A stretch of 61,107 nucleotides of DNA from an uncultured Prevotella sp. (GCA_900550635.1 URSZ01000001.1:1-61107), one strand, 5' to 3'. Positions 9,509-19,010 are shown, numbered from the stretch's first letter. The notes: generated from the letters alone by a model not told the origin. Translations and numbers: made by a program.

Positions 9509-10516
9509 ATGGCCCCGCTTGCAAGCCCCAACGCCTTTTCGCTCATAAGATGGCTGTTCGCGCTGTCGCTCATTCTCTTTCACGGCAGCGTGGCGGCGGG
9601 GCACGCTTACGGCTGGATTGTAAGCCCCCATTCTATAATATGCGTTTTTTTCGTGATGAGCGGAATGCTCACCTACAACAGCTACCTGCTCCACCCCGGG
9701 GCCGGGGCTTTCTACATGCGGCGTATCCGCAAGATTGTTCCGCCATACGCCGCGGTTATAATCCTTGCCGCCGCAGGCGGGGCGTTCGTCTCCACGCTCG
9801 GTGCGGATGAATACTTCACCCACACGGGCACGTTCAAGTACCTTGCCGCAAACCTCACGTTCCTTAATTTTCTTGCGCCCGGGCTTCCGGGAGTGTTCGA
9901 AGGGAACATCGTCACGGCCGTGAACTCGTCGCTGTGGACGATGAAGGTGGAAGTGGCATTCTATATCCTTCTCCCGGGCATGGTGTGGCTCATGCGCTGC
10001 TTCAGGCCGGCGCACGTGATAGCGGCTCTCTACCTGCTGTCGGTGGTATGGAACATAGCGTTCCAGCTCTTGTACCAGTCGACGGGCAACGGCCTTTACG
10101 ACATGCTGCGCCGCCAGGTGTTCGGCCAGATGATGTACTTTGCCGCCGGAATGGCCGCCGTGCACGTGCACACATACCTTCTGCGCCGCAAATGGGCGGT
10201 GCTCGCATGCAGCGTGGCGCTGTGGGCGGTGTGCGACCGCTACGCTCCGCTGCGCCTTGTCGAGCCCGTGGCCATAGCTGCCGCGCTTACTGTGGCGGCC
10301 TGCGGCAGCGCGCGCCTGTCGCGCCTTTCCGCCCGCACGCCCAACCTCACGTATGAGGTGTACCTGCTCCATTTCCCGGTTATCCAGGTGCTCGTGGCAA
10401 CGGGCTTCTTTGCCGCCGCCGGTTTCTACCCCGCCATAACGGCCGCAGCCGCCGTGATACTCCTGCTCTCCCTTGTGCTGCACAAGGCCGTGCACAGGTT
10501 TGCCGCCGCAAGATAG
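9509..10516 (+). CDS. Acyltransferase 3 family membrane protein
   Basis: 335 residues, about ten hydrophobic segments. It begins with FSLIRWLFALSLILFHGS, where the Arg and the His lie in the positions typical of the acyltransferase-3 (OafA/YrhL) fold, followed by FFVMSGMLTY and YMRRIRKIVPPY. These inner-membrane enzymes O-acetylate or O-acylate surface polysaccharides, LPS or peptidoglycan. The substrate is not indicated. It starts 10 bp after porZ, suggesting cotranscription. It has no extra extracytoplasmic SGNH domain. Confidence 0.85.
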   Translation: MAPLASPNAFSLIRWLFALSLILFHGSVAAGHAYGWIVSPHSIICVFFVMSGMLTYNSYLLHPGAGAFYMRRIRKIVPPYAAVIILAAAGGAFVSTLGADEYFTHTGTFKYLAANLTFLNFLAPGLPGVFEGNIVTAVNSSLWTMKVEVAFYILLPGMVWLMRCFRPAHVIAALYLLSVVWNIAFQLLYQSTGNGLYDMLRRQVFGQMMYFAAGMAAVHVHTYLLRRKWAVLACSVALWAVCDRYAPLRLVEPVAIAAALTVAACGSARLSRLSARTPNLTYEVYLLHFPVIQVLVATGFFAAAGFYPAITAAAAVILLLSLVLHKAVHRFAAAR

Positions 10517-10592
10517 GGCAGCGCGTTCCCCGTGCAAAGGCACAAAGCCATTCCGCCCGGAAACCTTTACTCGGCACACGGCGTAAAACTCC

Positions 10593-10740
10593 CGTCCTTT
10601 ATTGTCCGTTTATTCAACCGTGTTTTCTTACCCGTTTCGGAGGGGGCGAAAAATATGTCTGAGATATTTTAAAATATGTCAGACATAATTCAAAATATGT
10701 CCGACATATTTTTTATTTGCTCCCAAGGGGGTATAAAAAA
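10593..10740 (+). repeat. Triple-module intergenic element, copy C
   Basis: Core at 10651-10713 with three GTC/GAC modules. The left flank has gtcc...ttgtccg and a cccgtttcggaggggg stretch; the right flank has ttatttgctcccaagggggta, so the unit is in forward orientation. It follows the acyltransferase in the 520-bp gap 10517-11036. Confidence 0.9.
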
Positions 10741-10856
10741 CTGAATAACAATATTCACATTCCCGCACCCGAAACAGACATTTCCCCGCCTCTTGACGTG
10801 CACCCGGGAGCACACCTCGCGCCAATGCTCTCCAAGCGCACTAACGTGTCCGGTCT

Positions 10857-10893
10857 GCACGCAATTTGACGAAGCCTGACGGCCGATTTGAGG
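10857..10893. repeat. 37-nt repeat R2, copy 1
   Basis: This matches the last 37 bases of the window (61071-61107) at 33 of 37 positions by my reading, with shared words gcacgcaattt, cgaagcct and acggccgattt. Both copies are intergenic and in the same orientation. No coding potential. It may be the edge of a second dispersed element. Confidence 0.7.
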
Positions 10894-11007
10894 TTACGTA
10901 CACGAAAAGGCCGCAATTTACTCCTCCGGTGGAACATCCGCGCCATAAAATACTGTAACAAAACCAAAAAATACGGCTTGCATAGGCCTTAATCGAGCAT
11001 GGTTTCG

Positions 11008-11015
11008 TATATTTG
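11008..11015 (+). promoter_or_regulatory. Candidate methyltransferase promoter -7 box
   Basis: TATATTTG matches TAnnTTTG and lies 21 bp before the ATG at 11037, which would leave a leader of about 15 nt. No TTTG -33 box at the ideal distance. Confidence 0.5.
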
Positions 11016-11036
11016 CACGAAATTAGCGCTTGTTAT

Positions 11037-11933
11037 ATGGATCGACAAACAATATCGCAATGCCCGGCATGCGGTTCGGAGCGGATTCATAAATACGTTT
11101 CTGCAATGAACTATTATGCCACGGGTGAGGCATTCGACATCTACGAATGCGACGCCTGCGGAATGCGGTTCACCCAGGACGCTCCTATCGAAGCCGAAGC
11201 AGCGCAGTATTATTCCTCGCCCGACTACATCTCACACACCGACATACGCAAAGGACTCTTCAACCGCACGTACCACGCGGTGCGCACGGTAATGCTGCGG
11301 CGCAAGGCGCACCTGGTGATGAAAGCCCTGGGCAGCAAGGAAGGACGACTGCTCGACATAGGCGCGGGCACGGGATACTTTGCACGCGAAATGCAGCGGC
11401 GGGGCTTTGCCGTTGAAGCCGTGGAAGTAAGCGAAGACGCGCGCAAGGTGGCCGAAAAGAATGCCGGAATAAAGGAAAAGGACATCAGCGCGCTCGCCAC
11501 GTTCGAAAACGAGAGCTTCGACGCCATAACGATGTGGCACGTGCTGGAACACGTTTACAACCTGGCCGACGAGTGGCAGACACTGCGGCGGCTGCTGAAA
11601 AACGACGGGCGGCCGGTCATAGCCGTGCCCAACTGCGCCTCGCTCGACGCAAAACACTACAGGGAATTCTGGGCCGCATACGATGTGCCGCGCCACTTGT
11701 GGCACTTCAACTCGCACACCATGAAACTCATGGCCGAACAGTACGGCTTCAAGATAATGAGCATACACCCCATGCCGTTCGACGCCTACTACATCTCAAT
11801 GCTGTCGGAAAAATACAGCGGCCGCAAGCCCTACTTCCTGCGCGGCATGATGTTCGGCACATATTCGTGGTTCAAAACCCTGTGCAACAAGAAAAACAGC
11901 AGCTCGCTCATCTACGTGATGAGAAAGCTGTAA
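11037..11933 (+). CDS. Class I SAM-dependent methyltransferase with N-terminal zinc ribbon
   Basis: 298 residues. The N-terminus has two Cys pairs (CPACGSERI and CDACGMRF), a zinc-ribbon-like start common in methyltransferases that act on sugar or lipid substrates. A Rossmann core follows with the SAM-binding motif LLDIGAGTGYFA (about residue 110) and FDAITMWHVLEHV. The C-terminal region has DVPRHLWHFN. The exact substrate is not predictable; surface-glycan biosynthesis is plausible. The ATG at 11037 follows a -7 box and gives a natural N-terminus. It is 27 bp before ftsX. Confidence 0.85.
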   Translation: MDRQTISQCPACGSERIHKYVSAMNYYATGEAFDIYECDACGMRFTQDAPIEAEAAQYYSSPDYISHTDIRKGLFNRTYHAVRTVMLRRKAHLVMKALGSKEGRLLDIGAGTGYFAREMQRRGFAVEAVEVSEDARKVAEKNAGIKEKDISALATFENESFDAITMWHVLEHVYNLADEWQTLRRLLKNDGRPVIAVPNCASLDAKHYREFWAAYDVPRHLWHFNSHTMKLMAEQYGFKIMSIHPMPFDAYYISMLSEKYSGRKPYFLRGMMFGTYSWFKTLCNKKNSSSLIYVMRKL

Positions 11934-11960
11934 ACAGCAAGCTACAACCCGGACTGACAA

Positions 11961-12836
11961 ATGAGCAAAAAAAAGAAGTCGCGCAGCGGACTGCGCCTTA
12001 ATGTCGTAACCTCGTGCATAAGCACCACGCTCGTGCTCGTGCTGCTCGGCGCCGTAGTGTTCTTCGTAACCACGGCAACACACCTGAGCGACATGCTGCG
12101 CGAGAATTTCACCGTGTCGGTAATGCTCGACGACGACATACCCAACAACGAAGCCAACAAGTTGCAACAACAACTGCGCCGGCTGCCATGCGCCGCAAGC
12201 GTAAGCTATATATCAAAGGAACGGGCGGCCGCCGAACAAATCAAGGCAATGGGCTGCGACCCCTCGGAATTCCTCGGCTCCAACCCCATACCGGCCTCGT
12301 TCGAGATACACCTCAAGGCCGACTACACCACGAGCGACAGCCTCGAAACCATCATTCCCGGACTGAAAGAACAGAAATACGTAATGGACGTGGACTACCC
12401 CAAGGAACTGATGGAAAGCATAAACAGCAACATACGCAAAATAAGCATAATCCTGCTCGCCGTGGCACTGCTGCTCACGTTCGTGTCGTTCGTATTGATA
12501 AACAACACCATGCGCCTGAGCATTTACGCACGGCGCTTCTCGATACGCACCATGCAGCTCGTAGGCGCAAAGCCGTCGTTCATACGGCGCCCATTCATGT
12601 CGAACGCCTTTTGGGTGGGATTCATATCGGCAATGTTTGCCTGCGCCCTGCTCGTGTTCGGCATAGACTCGCTCGTGCGCTTCGACCCCTCGATGGCAAA
12701 AGTGGTGACGTGGGAAATAGTGGCCATAACAATGGGCACGGTATTCGGCTGCGGCATAATACTGATACTCCTGTGCGCCTACTTCTCGGTAAACAAATAC
12801 CTGCGCATGAGGGCCGACGACATTTACCGCGCATAA
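11961..12836 (+). CDS. ftsX: Cell division protein FtsX (ABC permease)
   Basis: 291 residues. A basic N-terminus (MSKKKKSRS) is followed by one membrane helix (about 20-42), a periplasmic domain of about 120 residues, and three C-terminal membrane helices with the conserved LINNTMRLSIYARRFSI and MQLVGAKPSFIRRPF motifs. FtsX pairs with the ATPase FtsE to control septal peptidoglycan hydrolases. FtsE is not adjacent, as is usual in Bacteroidota. It is followed by DUF3098, uppP, truB, queA and folK in the gene order typical of the phylum. Confidence 0.93.
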   Translation: MSKKKKSRSGLRLNVVTSCISTTLVLVLLGAVVFFVTTATHLSDMLRENFTVSVMLDDDIPNNEANKLQQQLRRLPCAASVSYISKERAAAEQIKAMGCDPSEFLGSNPIPASFEIHLKADYTTSDSLETIIPGLKEQKYVMDVDYPKELMESINSNIRKISIILLAVALLLTFVSFVLINNTMRLSIYARRFSIRTMQLVGAKPSFIRRPFMSNAFWVGFISAMFACALLVFGIDSLVRFDPSMAKVVTWEIVAITMGTVFGCGIILILLCAYFSVNKYLRMRADDIYRA

Positions 12837-12870
12837 CCCAAACGCAACAAACACAACACATCAAATAAAC

Positions 12871-13143
12871 ATGGACAAGAAAAACCTCGCGTTCACACGC
12901 ACGAATTTTATCCTGCTCGCCATAGGAATGGCTGTAGTATTGCTCGGATTCATACTCATGTCCGGCGCAGGCTCGAGCGAAACGGCTTTCAACCCCGACA
13001 TCTTCTCGGCGCGCCGCATTAAAGTAGCCCCGGCAATCAGCTTCATAGGATTCGTATTCATGATTGTCGCAATACTCTTCCCTTCAAAAAGGAAAGAAAG
13101 CAACACAGCCGACATCGCAACTGACGCCAAAACCGAAAAATAA
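12871..13143 (+). CDS. DUF3098 two-helix membrane protein
   Basis: 90 residues with two predicted membrane helices (about 13-31 and 50-69) joined by a short loop containing NPDIFSARRIKVAPAI, and a charged cytoplasmic tail. This matches the small DUF3098 proteins found between ftsX and uppP in Bacteroidota. The function is not known; the location suggests an envelope or division role. 34 bp after ftsX, 9 bp before uppP. Confidence 0.85.
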   Translation: MDKKNLAFTRTNFILLAIGMAVVLLGFILMSGAGSSETAFNPDIFSARRIKVAPAISFIGFVFMIVAILFPSKRKESNTADIATDAKTEK

Positions 13144-13152
13144 CACACGCCC

Positions 13153-13989
13153 ATGGATTGGTTGCAAACCGTAATCATCGCAATAGTCGAGGGGCTTACG
13201 GAGTTCCTGCCGGTATCTTCGACAGGGCACATGATTATAGCCCAAAGCGTACTCGGAATAGAAAGCACGCCGTTCGTAAAGGCTTTCACGGTAATAATCC
13301 AGTTCGGCGCCATTCTCTCGGTGGTTGTGCTCTACTGGCGCAAGTTCTTCTACCCCGAAACAATGCGCACAAAAGGCTACACCTGGTGGCAAGCTATCTG
13401 GAGATTCTATCTCAAGCTCATAGCAGGCGTGCTGCCTGCCGTAGTGCTCGGCCTGGCGTTCAACGACTTCATAGAGTCGAACCTCGGCAACGTTACGCTC
13501 GTGGCGGTAATGCTCATCTTGGGCGGAATCTTCATGCTCTTCTGCGACAGGATATTCAACAAGGGAACGTTCAACGAGCCAAGCTACAAGAAAGCCTTCA
13601 TAATAGGCATAGTGCAATGTATCTCGATGATACCGGGCGTTTCACGCTCTATGGCAACGATAGTGGGCGGCATGTCGCAAAAACTCACGCGCCGCGCCGC
13701 CGCCGAGTTCTCTTTCTTCCTTGCCGTGCCCACCATGCTGGGAGCCACATGCCTTGAAACCTACAAACTCGTGTTCCACGGCGACGGCAACATACTCCTG
13801 CAGGGCAACAACATGCCCATGCTTATCCTTGGCAGCATTGTAGCGTTCATCGTTGCAATGGCGGCAATAAAGTTCTTTATCGACTACGTAAGCAAGTACG
13901 GCTTTGCGGCGTTCGGCTGGTACAGGATAATTGTCGGGGCAGTAATAATAGTGCTCGGCCTGCTCGGCGTGGACATGCAAATAGAGTAA
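13153..13989 (+). CDS. uppP: Undecaprenyl-diphosphatase UppP/BacA
   Basis: 278 residues, multi-spanning inner-membrane enzyme that removes a phosphate from undecaprenyl pyrophosphate to recycle the lipid carrier for peptidoglycan and surface-glycan synthesis. The signature EGLTEFLPVSSTGHMII near the N-terminus and the second motif PGVSRSMATIVGGM (about residue 160) carry the catalytic Glu and Ser/Arg residues. The length is normal. It lies 7 bp upstream of truB in the operon. Confidence 0.97.
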   Translation: MDWLQTVIIAIVEGLTEFLPVSSTGHMIIAQSVLGIESTPFVKAFTVIIQFGAILSVVVLYWRKFFYPETMRTKGYTWWQAIWRFYLKLIAGVLPAVVLGLAFNDFIESNLGNVTLVAVMLILGGIFMLFCDRIFNKGTFNEPSYKKAFIIGIVQCISMIPGVSRSMATIVGGMSQKLTRRAAAEFSFFLAVPTMLGATCLETYKLVFHGDGNILLQGNNMPMLILGSIVAFIVAMAAIKFFIDYVSKYGFAAFGWYRIIVGAVIIVLGLLGVDMQIE

Positions 13990-13996
13990 GAGGAGA

Positions 13997-14710
13997 ATGA
14001 ATTTCTTCGAAGGACAAGTACTTGCTTTCGACAAGCCCTATCGTGCCTCGTCGTTCAACGTAGTTTACGGAGTGCGCAACACGCTTAGCGCACACATGGG
14101 CGGAAGAAAGATAAAAGTGGGCCACGCAGGCACGCTCGACCCCTTGGCCACCGGAGTGCTGCTGATATGCACCGGACGGGCCACCAAACGTATCGAAGAA
14201 CTGCAGCAGATGGGCAAGGAATACGTGGCAACCCTGAAACTCGGGGCCACAACCGCGAGCTATGACATGGAACACCCCGAAAACGCCGTGTTCCCCACCG
14301 AACACATCACCGAGCAACTCGTGCTCGACACACTGCAACGCTTTGTGGGCGACATACAACAGATACCGCCCGTTTACTCCGCCTGCAAAATAGAGGGCAA
14401 ACGCTCATACCACCTCGCACGCCGCGGAAAAGAAATACAGCTCAAGCCCAAAACGCTGCACATCGACGAGATAGAGCTCCTCAAATACGACATGCCCGAG
14501 ATAACGATACGCGTATCCTGCGGCAAAGGCACATACATACGCGCCCTGGCCCGCGACATAGGCGAGGCGCTCGGAAGCGGGGCATACCTTACCGCACTGC
14601 GCCGCACCAGGGTAGGAAACTTCCTGGCCGACGAATGCATGAAGCCGGCCGACTTCCCGGCATGGCTCGAAAACGTGGAAATAGAAATGCCCGACATGGA
14701 GCAGGCATAA
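13997..14710 (+). CDS. truB: tRNA pseudouridine-55 synthase TruB
   Basis: 237 residues. It isomerises U55 in the T-loop of tRNAs. The motif KVGHAGTLDPLATGVL (about residues 36-51) has the catalytic Asp. YSACKIEGKRSYHLAR and the VSCGKGTYIRALARD motif follow. The protein starts with the family-typical GQVLAFDKPYRAS. It sits between uppP and queA in the conserved operon. Confidence 0.97.
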   Translation: MNFFEGQVLAFDKPYRASSFNVVYGVRNTLSAHMGGRKIKVGHAGTLDPLATGVLLICTGRATKRIEELQQMGKEYVATLKLGATTASYDMEHPENAVFPTEHITEQLVLDTLQRFVGDIQQIPPVYSACKIEGKRSYHLARRGKEIQLKPKTLHIDEIELLKYDMPEITIRVSCGKGTYIRALARDIGEALGSGAYLTALRRTRVGNFLADECMKPADFPAWLENVEIEMPDMEQA

Positions 14711-14736
14711 AACCTATAAAGACACAATCAACCGTT

Positions 14737-15789
14737 ATGAAACTATCCCAATTCAAGTTCAAGCTACCCGAAGACAAGATTGCCCTCTATCCGCCCCTGC
14801 ACCGCGACGAGGCACGCATGATGGTGCTGCACCGCAAGACAGGAAAGATAGAACACAAAATCTTCAAGGACATACTCGACTTTTTCGACGAAAAAGACGT
14901 GTTCGTCTTCAACGACACCAAAGTATTCCCGGCACGCCTGTACGGACTAAAGGAAAAAACAGGGGCACGTATCGAAGTGTTCCTCCTGCGCGAGCTTAAT
15001 CCGGAGTTGCGCCTGTGGGATGTGCTTGTCGACCCTGCACGCAAGATAAGAATAGGCAACAAGCTCTTTTTTGGCGAGGATGGCAGCATAATGGCCGAAG
15101 TAATAGACAACACCACGAGCCGCGGCCGAACGCTGCGCTTCCTCTACGACGGCCCGCACGACGAGTTCAAGCAGCAGCTCTACGCACTGGGCGAGGCGCC
15201 GCTGCCCAAAATCATCAAGCGCCAGGCCGAAAAGGAAGACATCGAGCGCTTCCAGTGCATATTCGCCAAGAACGAAGGCGCCGTTACCGCTCCGGCCTCG
15301 GGCCTGCACTTCTCGCGCGAGCTGATGAAACGCATGGAGATAAAGGGGATAGAATTCGCATTCCTCACAATGCACTGCAGCCTCGGCACATTCCGCTCAA
15401 CCGACGTGGAAGACCTCACGAAGCACAAAATGGACTCCGAACAGATGTTCGTCGACAAGGACTGCTGCGACAAGGTGAACCGAGCGCACGCCGAAGGCCA
15501 CAAGGTGGTGGCCGTGGGAACCACCGTGCAGCGCGCAATGGAAACCGCCGTCGGCGCCGACAACAACCTGAAGGAATACGAGGGATGGACAAACAAGTTC
15601 ATCTTCCCGCCCTACGACTTCCACCTGGCCGACGCGATGATTTCCAACTTCCAAATGCCCCTCAGCACGCTGCTAATGCTCACAACCGCCTTTGGCGGCT
15701 ACGAGAACACCATGGCGGCCTACAAGGTGGCACTCAAGGAAGACTACAAGTTCGGCCCTTACGGCGACGCAATGCTCATTATCGACTGA
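14737..15789 (+). CDS. queA: S-adenosylmethionine:tRNA ribosyltransferase-isomerase QueA
   Basis: 350 residues. It transfers and isomerises the ribosyl part of SAM onto preQ1-tRNA to make epoxyqueuosine. The start MKLSQFKFKLPEDKIALYP is family-typical and selects the ATG at 14737 over longer in-frame options that overlap truB. Conserved VFNDTKVFPARL, PASGLHFS, HCSLGTFR and VGTTVQRAME are present. Its TGA overlaps the folK ATG by one base (TGATG), so the two are translationally coupled. Confidence 0.97.
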   Translation: MKLSQFKFKLPEDKIALYPPLHRDEARMMVLHRKTGKIEHKIFKDILDFFDEKDVFVFNDTKVFPARLYGLKEKTGARIEVFLLRELNPELRLWDVLVDPARKIRIGNKLFFGEDGSIMAEVIDNTTSRGRTLRFLYDGPHDEFKQQLYALGEAPLPKIIKRQAEKEDIERFQCIFAKNEGAVTAPASGLHFSRELMKRMEIKGIEFAFLTMHCSLGTFRSTDVEDLTKHKMDSEQMFVDKDCCDKVNRAHAEGHKVVAVGTTVQRAMETAVGADNNLKEYEGWTNKFIFPPYDFHLADAMISNFQMPLSTLLMLTTAFGGYENTMAAYKVALKEDYKFGPYGDAMLIID

Positions 15790-16283
15790 TGCACTCTGTT
15801 TACATAGGCCTCGGCTCCAACCTCGGGCGCCGCGGCGACAACATACGGCGGGCCTTGGATCTCCTCACGCAGGACGGTTCAAGGCTCGCCGCCGTTTCAT
15901 CGTTCCACGAAACAGCACCCGTAGGCTTCACCTCGAGCCATTCTTTCCTCAACGCGGCGGCCCTGGTGCTTACGCCCCTCCCGCCCGAAGCATTCCTCGA
16001 CGCCACGCAACGGGTGGAGCGTGCGCTCGGGCGCACCGTCAAGTCGGAAAACGGCATATACCACGACCGCACCATCGACATCGACATGCTTTTCTACGAC
16101 GACATCGTGCTCAACACGCCACGCCTCGCCATTCCGCACCCCCACATGTGCGGCCGCGCATTCGTGCTCGCGCCGCTCTGCGAGATAGCCCCCGCCATGG
16201 TGCATCCCGCAAGCGGCATGACCGTTGCGCAAATGCTCGCAGCCCTGCAAAACAACAGCACCGCCGGAAGCGTAAAGCCGTGA
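15789..16283 (+). CDS. folK: HPPK, 2-amino-4-hydroxy-6-hydroxymethyldihydropteridine pyrophosphokinase
   Basis: 164 residues, normal for monofunctional HPPK in folate synthesis. The start YIGLGSNLGRR is the family hallmark. The ATP- and pterin-binding DRTIDIDMLFYDD and the IPHPHM motif that follows are present. It is the last gene of the ftsX-to-folK run. A triple-module element follows 66 bp after the stop. Confidence 0.96.
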   Translation: MHSVYIGLGSNLGRRGDNIRRALDLLTQDGSRLAAVSSFHETAPVGFTSSHSFLNAAALVLTPLPPEAFLDATQRVERALGRTVKSENGIYHDRTIDIDMLFYDDIVLNTPRLAIPHPHMCGRAFVLAPLCEIAPAMVHPASGMTVAQMLAALQNNSTAGSVKP

Positions 16284-16349
16284 ATTTTGAAAACAGACAA
16301 AAAAAGCACACCCCTTTGCCGCTGAAAAACAGGCATGTTAGATGTGCGC

Positions 16350-16440
16350 AAAAAAAGGTCGGACATATTTCGAAATATGTGCCTTGAATTTTAAAATATG
16401 TCCGACTAATTTTTTTCTTTCTCCCACCCCCGTAAAATCG
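16350..16440 (+). repeat. Triple-module intergenic element, copy D
   Basis: Core 16350-16415: a GTC/GAC module, a central X module (tgtgccttgaatttt), and a GTC/GAC module with a changed end (ccgactaattttt). A ctttctcccacccccgtaaaa block follows, so the orientation is forward. It occupies the folK to glycosyltransferase gap 16284-16651, which also holds the -7 box TATCTTTG. Confidence 0.88.
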
Positions 16441-16571
16441 TGTCATTTTGGCGCACCGTTTTTCTTGAACGATAAACCGCCTTTTTGCAGACATTTGCGG
16501 CAGCAGGGCACACCGTTTCCGACACACCCGCGTAAAGGATTTATTTTTCGCCGCAGCAACGAAAAAAGTTA

Positions 16572-16579
16572 TATCTTTG
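16572..16579 (+). promoter_or_regulatory. Candidate glycosyltransferase promoter -7 box
   Basis: TATCTTTG matches TAnnTTTG, 72 bp upstream of the ATG at 16652. No ideal -33 box. Confidence 0.5.
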
Positions 16580-16651
16580 CACTGTCCCGCAGCAGCAAAA
16601 CCTCACGGCAAAACCCTGACATGCAGCCCCGGGCAACATATCAACCATATT

Positions 16652-17914
16652 ATGAGAGTATTACTCGTAAACACTTCGGAACGCACCGGCGGCGCGGCAA
16701 TAGCAGCCAACCGGCTGTGCGAAGCATTGGGAAACAACGGCGTAAAGGCCAAAATGCTCGTAAGCCGCAAAGAAACCGGACTTATCACCGTTACCGAGCC
16801 CCACAACCGTTTGCAGTACAAGCTCAACTTCCTGCGCGAAAGGCTCACCATACTGGCGGCCAACAAATTCCGCCGCCACCGCCTCTTCGAGGTCGACGCC
16901 GCCAACTGCGGCATAGACATCACCGGGCTGAAGGAATTCCGGCAAGCCGACATAATACACCTCCACTGGGTTAACCAGGGATTCATATCGCTTGCCGGGA
17001 TAGCCAAAATAGTAAAATCCGGAAAACCCGTGGTATGGACCATGCACGACATGTGGCCCTTTACCGGCATTTGCCACTACACGCGCTCGTGCGAACAATA
17101 CAAGGACGAATGCGGCAACTGCCCCATACTCTACGGCGGGGGCGCGCCCAACGACCTCTCACACCGCGTGTTCGTTAAAAAACTCAGGCTGCTGGGCAAC
17201 GCACGCATAGCCTACGTGGGGTGCAGCGACTGGCTCGCCAACTGCGCGCGCGAAAGCCGCCTGCTCGAAGGGAAAAGGATACTCAGCATACCAAACCCCA
17301 TCAACACCAAACTCTACCAGCCCGACAGCAAAACAGAAGCACGCAAGGCACTCAAACTGCCGCAAGACAAAAAACTGCTCCTCTTTGCGGCATTCCGCGT
17401 GACAAACAAAATAAAAGGCATCGACTACCTGTGCGAGGCAATACGCATGCTCGTCGAGAAAAATCCCGCGCTCGGCAACGAAATAGCAATCGTGGCCGTG
17501 GGAAAAGAATCCGAGGCACTCGCCGGCGCACTGCCCGTAGACGTCTATCCCATGGGCTACATCACCAACGAACACAGGATGATAAAAACCTACAACGCCT
17601 GCGACCTCTTCCTCATACCCACACTCCAGGACAACCTGCCAAACACAATAATGGAATCAATGGCATGCGGCGTGCCCTGCATAGGATTCGACATCGGCGG
17701 CCTGCCACAGATGATAGACCACCTCGAAAACGGATACATCGCACGATACAAAGATTCAGCCGACTTTGCCCGCGGCATAGAATGGGCACTCTCGCAAACC
17801 GACACACGAGCACTCGGCGAAAAGGCACGCACCAAGGTGATGGCCTCGTTCTCCGAAACGGCAGTGGCAAAACTCTACACCAAACTATACAAAGAGCTTA
17901 GCGGAAAAGAATGA
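16652..17914 (+). CDS. Family 4-like glycosyltransferase (GT-B)
   Basis: 420 residues. The N-terminal Rossmann half starts MRVLLVNTSERTGGAAIAAN and contains VVWTMHDMWPFTGICHY, and a Cys-rich loop (CEQYKDECGNCP) often seen in this glycosyltransferase subgroup. The C-terminal GT1/GT4 donor-binding half has LLFAAF, NLPNTIMESMACGVPCIGF with the conserved Glu, and GGLPQMIDH. It probably adds a sugar to a surface polysaccharide or glycolipid. It overlaps the next glycosyltransferase by 4 bp (ATGA), which supports a joint pathway. Confidence 0.9.
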   Translation: MRVLLVNTSERTGGAAIAANRLCEALGNNGVKAKMLVSRKETGLITVTEPHNRLQYKLNFLRERLTILAANKFRRHRLFEVDAANCGIDITGLKEFRQADIIHLHWVNQGFISLAGIAKIVKSGKPVVWTMHDMWPFTGICHYTRSCEQYKDECGNCPILYGGGAPNDLSHRVFVKKLRLLGNARIAYVGCSDWLANCARESRLLEGKRILSIPNPINTKLYQPDSKTEARKALKLPQDKKLLLFAAFRVTNKIKGIDYLCEAIRMLVEKNPALGNEIAIVAVGKESEALAGALPVDVYPMGYITNEHRMIKTYNACDLFLIPTLQDNLPNTIMESMACGVPCIGFDIGGLPQMIDHLENGYIARYKDSADFARGIEWALSQTDTRALGEKARTKVMASFSETAVAKLYTKLYKELSGKE

Positions 17915-18690
17915 ACCACAAGCCCGTAAAAATAACAGTAGCCACAGTTACGTACAACGCCGTGGGCGTGCTGCAACGCACCCTCGACAGCGTTGCCGCC
18001 CAAGACTATGCCCACGTGGAGCACCTAATCATCGACGGCAACTCGCACGACGGCACGCTCGCCCTTTTCCAGCATTACCAGGAAAACAACAGCCGCGCCG
18101 GAGTGATACACGAGGTGAACGCCATAAGCGAACCCGACAGGGGAATCTACGACGCAATGAACAAGGCCCTTGCCATGGCCACGGGCGACTACATCGTGTT
18201 CCTCAACGCCGGCGACGTGTTCCACAGCCCCGACGTGCTCACCCGCATAGCCGCCGCAGCCGGCGGAATGCCCGCCGTAATATACGGCAACACCGACATC
18301 GTGGACAACGAAGGCCGTTTCGTGCGCCACCGCCGCCTTGCACCGCCGCGCCGCCTCACGTGGCACAGCTTCCTGCACGGAATGCTCGTGTGCCACCAGG
18401 CATTCTTCGCACGCTGCGACATAGCACGCACCACCCCCTACAACCTGCGCTACCGCTTCTCGGCCGACTACGACTGGTGCATACGAATCATGCGCACCGC
18501 CGCACGCAGGAAACTGCCAATGAAAAACGCAGGAATCATTGTGGCCGACTACCTCGACGGCGGAATGACCACACAAAACCACCGGCGCTCGCTCATGGAA
18601 CGCTTCCGCGTCATGGCGCACCACTACGGAATCATTACCGCCGCCGCAATGCACCTGTGGTTCGTGGCAAGAGCCGTGGTGAAAAAATAA
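17911..18690 (+). CDS. Family 2 glycosyltransferase (GT-A)
   Basis: 259 residues. It has the GT2 nucleotide-sugar fold: TVATVTYNAVGVLQRTLDSV, HLIIDGNSHDGT, a DRGIYDAMNKAL motif, and FLNAGD as the likely DXD-equivalent. It resembles the WcaA/WcaE-type colanic acid and capsule glycosyltransferases. There is a basic C-terminus (ARAVVKK) and no membrane helix of its own apart from a weak hydrophobic tail. It overlaps the upstream glycosyltransferase by 4 bp. Confidence 0.9.
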   Translation: MNHKPVKITVATVTYNAVGVLQRTLDSVAAQDYAHVEHLIIDGNSHDGTLALFQHYQENNSRAGVIHEVNAISEPDRGIYDAMNKALAMATGDYIVFLNAGDVFHSPDVLTRIAAAAGGMPAVIYGNTDIVDNEGRFVRHRRLAPPRRLTWHSFLHGMLVCHQAFFARCDIARTTPYNLRYRFSADYDWCIRIMRTAARRKLPMKNAGIIVADYLDGGMTTQNHRRSLMERFRVMAHHYGIITAAAMHLWFVARAVVKK

Positions 18691-18746
18691 ACTCCCGCGA
18701 AACATTACCCGCACCCTTTCCGGAAAACACAGTTTGCCACCCGGCA

Positions 18747-18880
18747 AAAAATACGTGCCTTGTATTTCAAAATATGTCCGACATATTTTAAAATATCTCA
18801 GACATATTTTCCGTTTTCTCGGAGAGGCATGTAACTCACTGAAAATCAAGACGCCTTTTTTGTCTGCATAAAAGGACTTT
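18747..18880 (+). repeat. Triple-module intergenic element, copy E
   Basis: Core 18747-18810: X module (acgtgccttgtattt), then two GTC/GAC-type modules. A gttttctcggagaggcatgtaa block, cactgaaaatcaag and the terminal word ttttttgtctgcataaaagg follow; forward orientation. It fills most of the gap between the GT2 gene and rpoN. Confidence 0.9.
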
Positions 18881-19010
18881 ACGGCACAAAAAAACGGGCC
18901 TTTCCTTCTCCGAACCCCGACAAAGCAAAACGCGGTTGCCGGAAAAGGGTCACATTAAAAAAAGCCCTAACAATTATTTGGCCAAACCTGCCTTTACAAC
19001 CAAAAATTCG

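Noticed and set aside
16342..16974. 210-codon plus-strand frame over element D and the start of the glycosyltransferase
   Set aside because: It reads through the repeat core and is out of frame with the clear GT4 protein.
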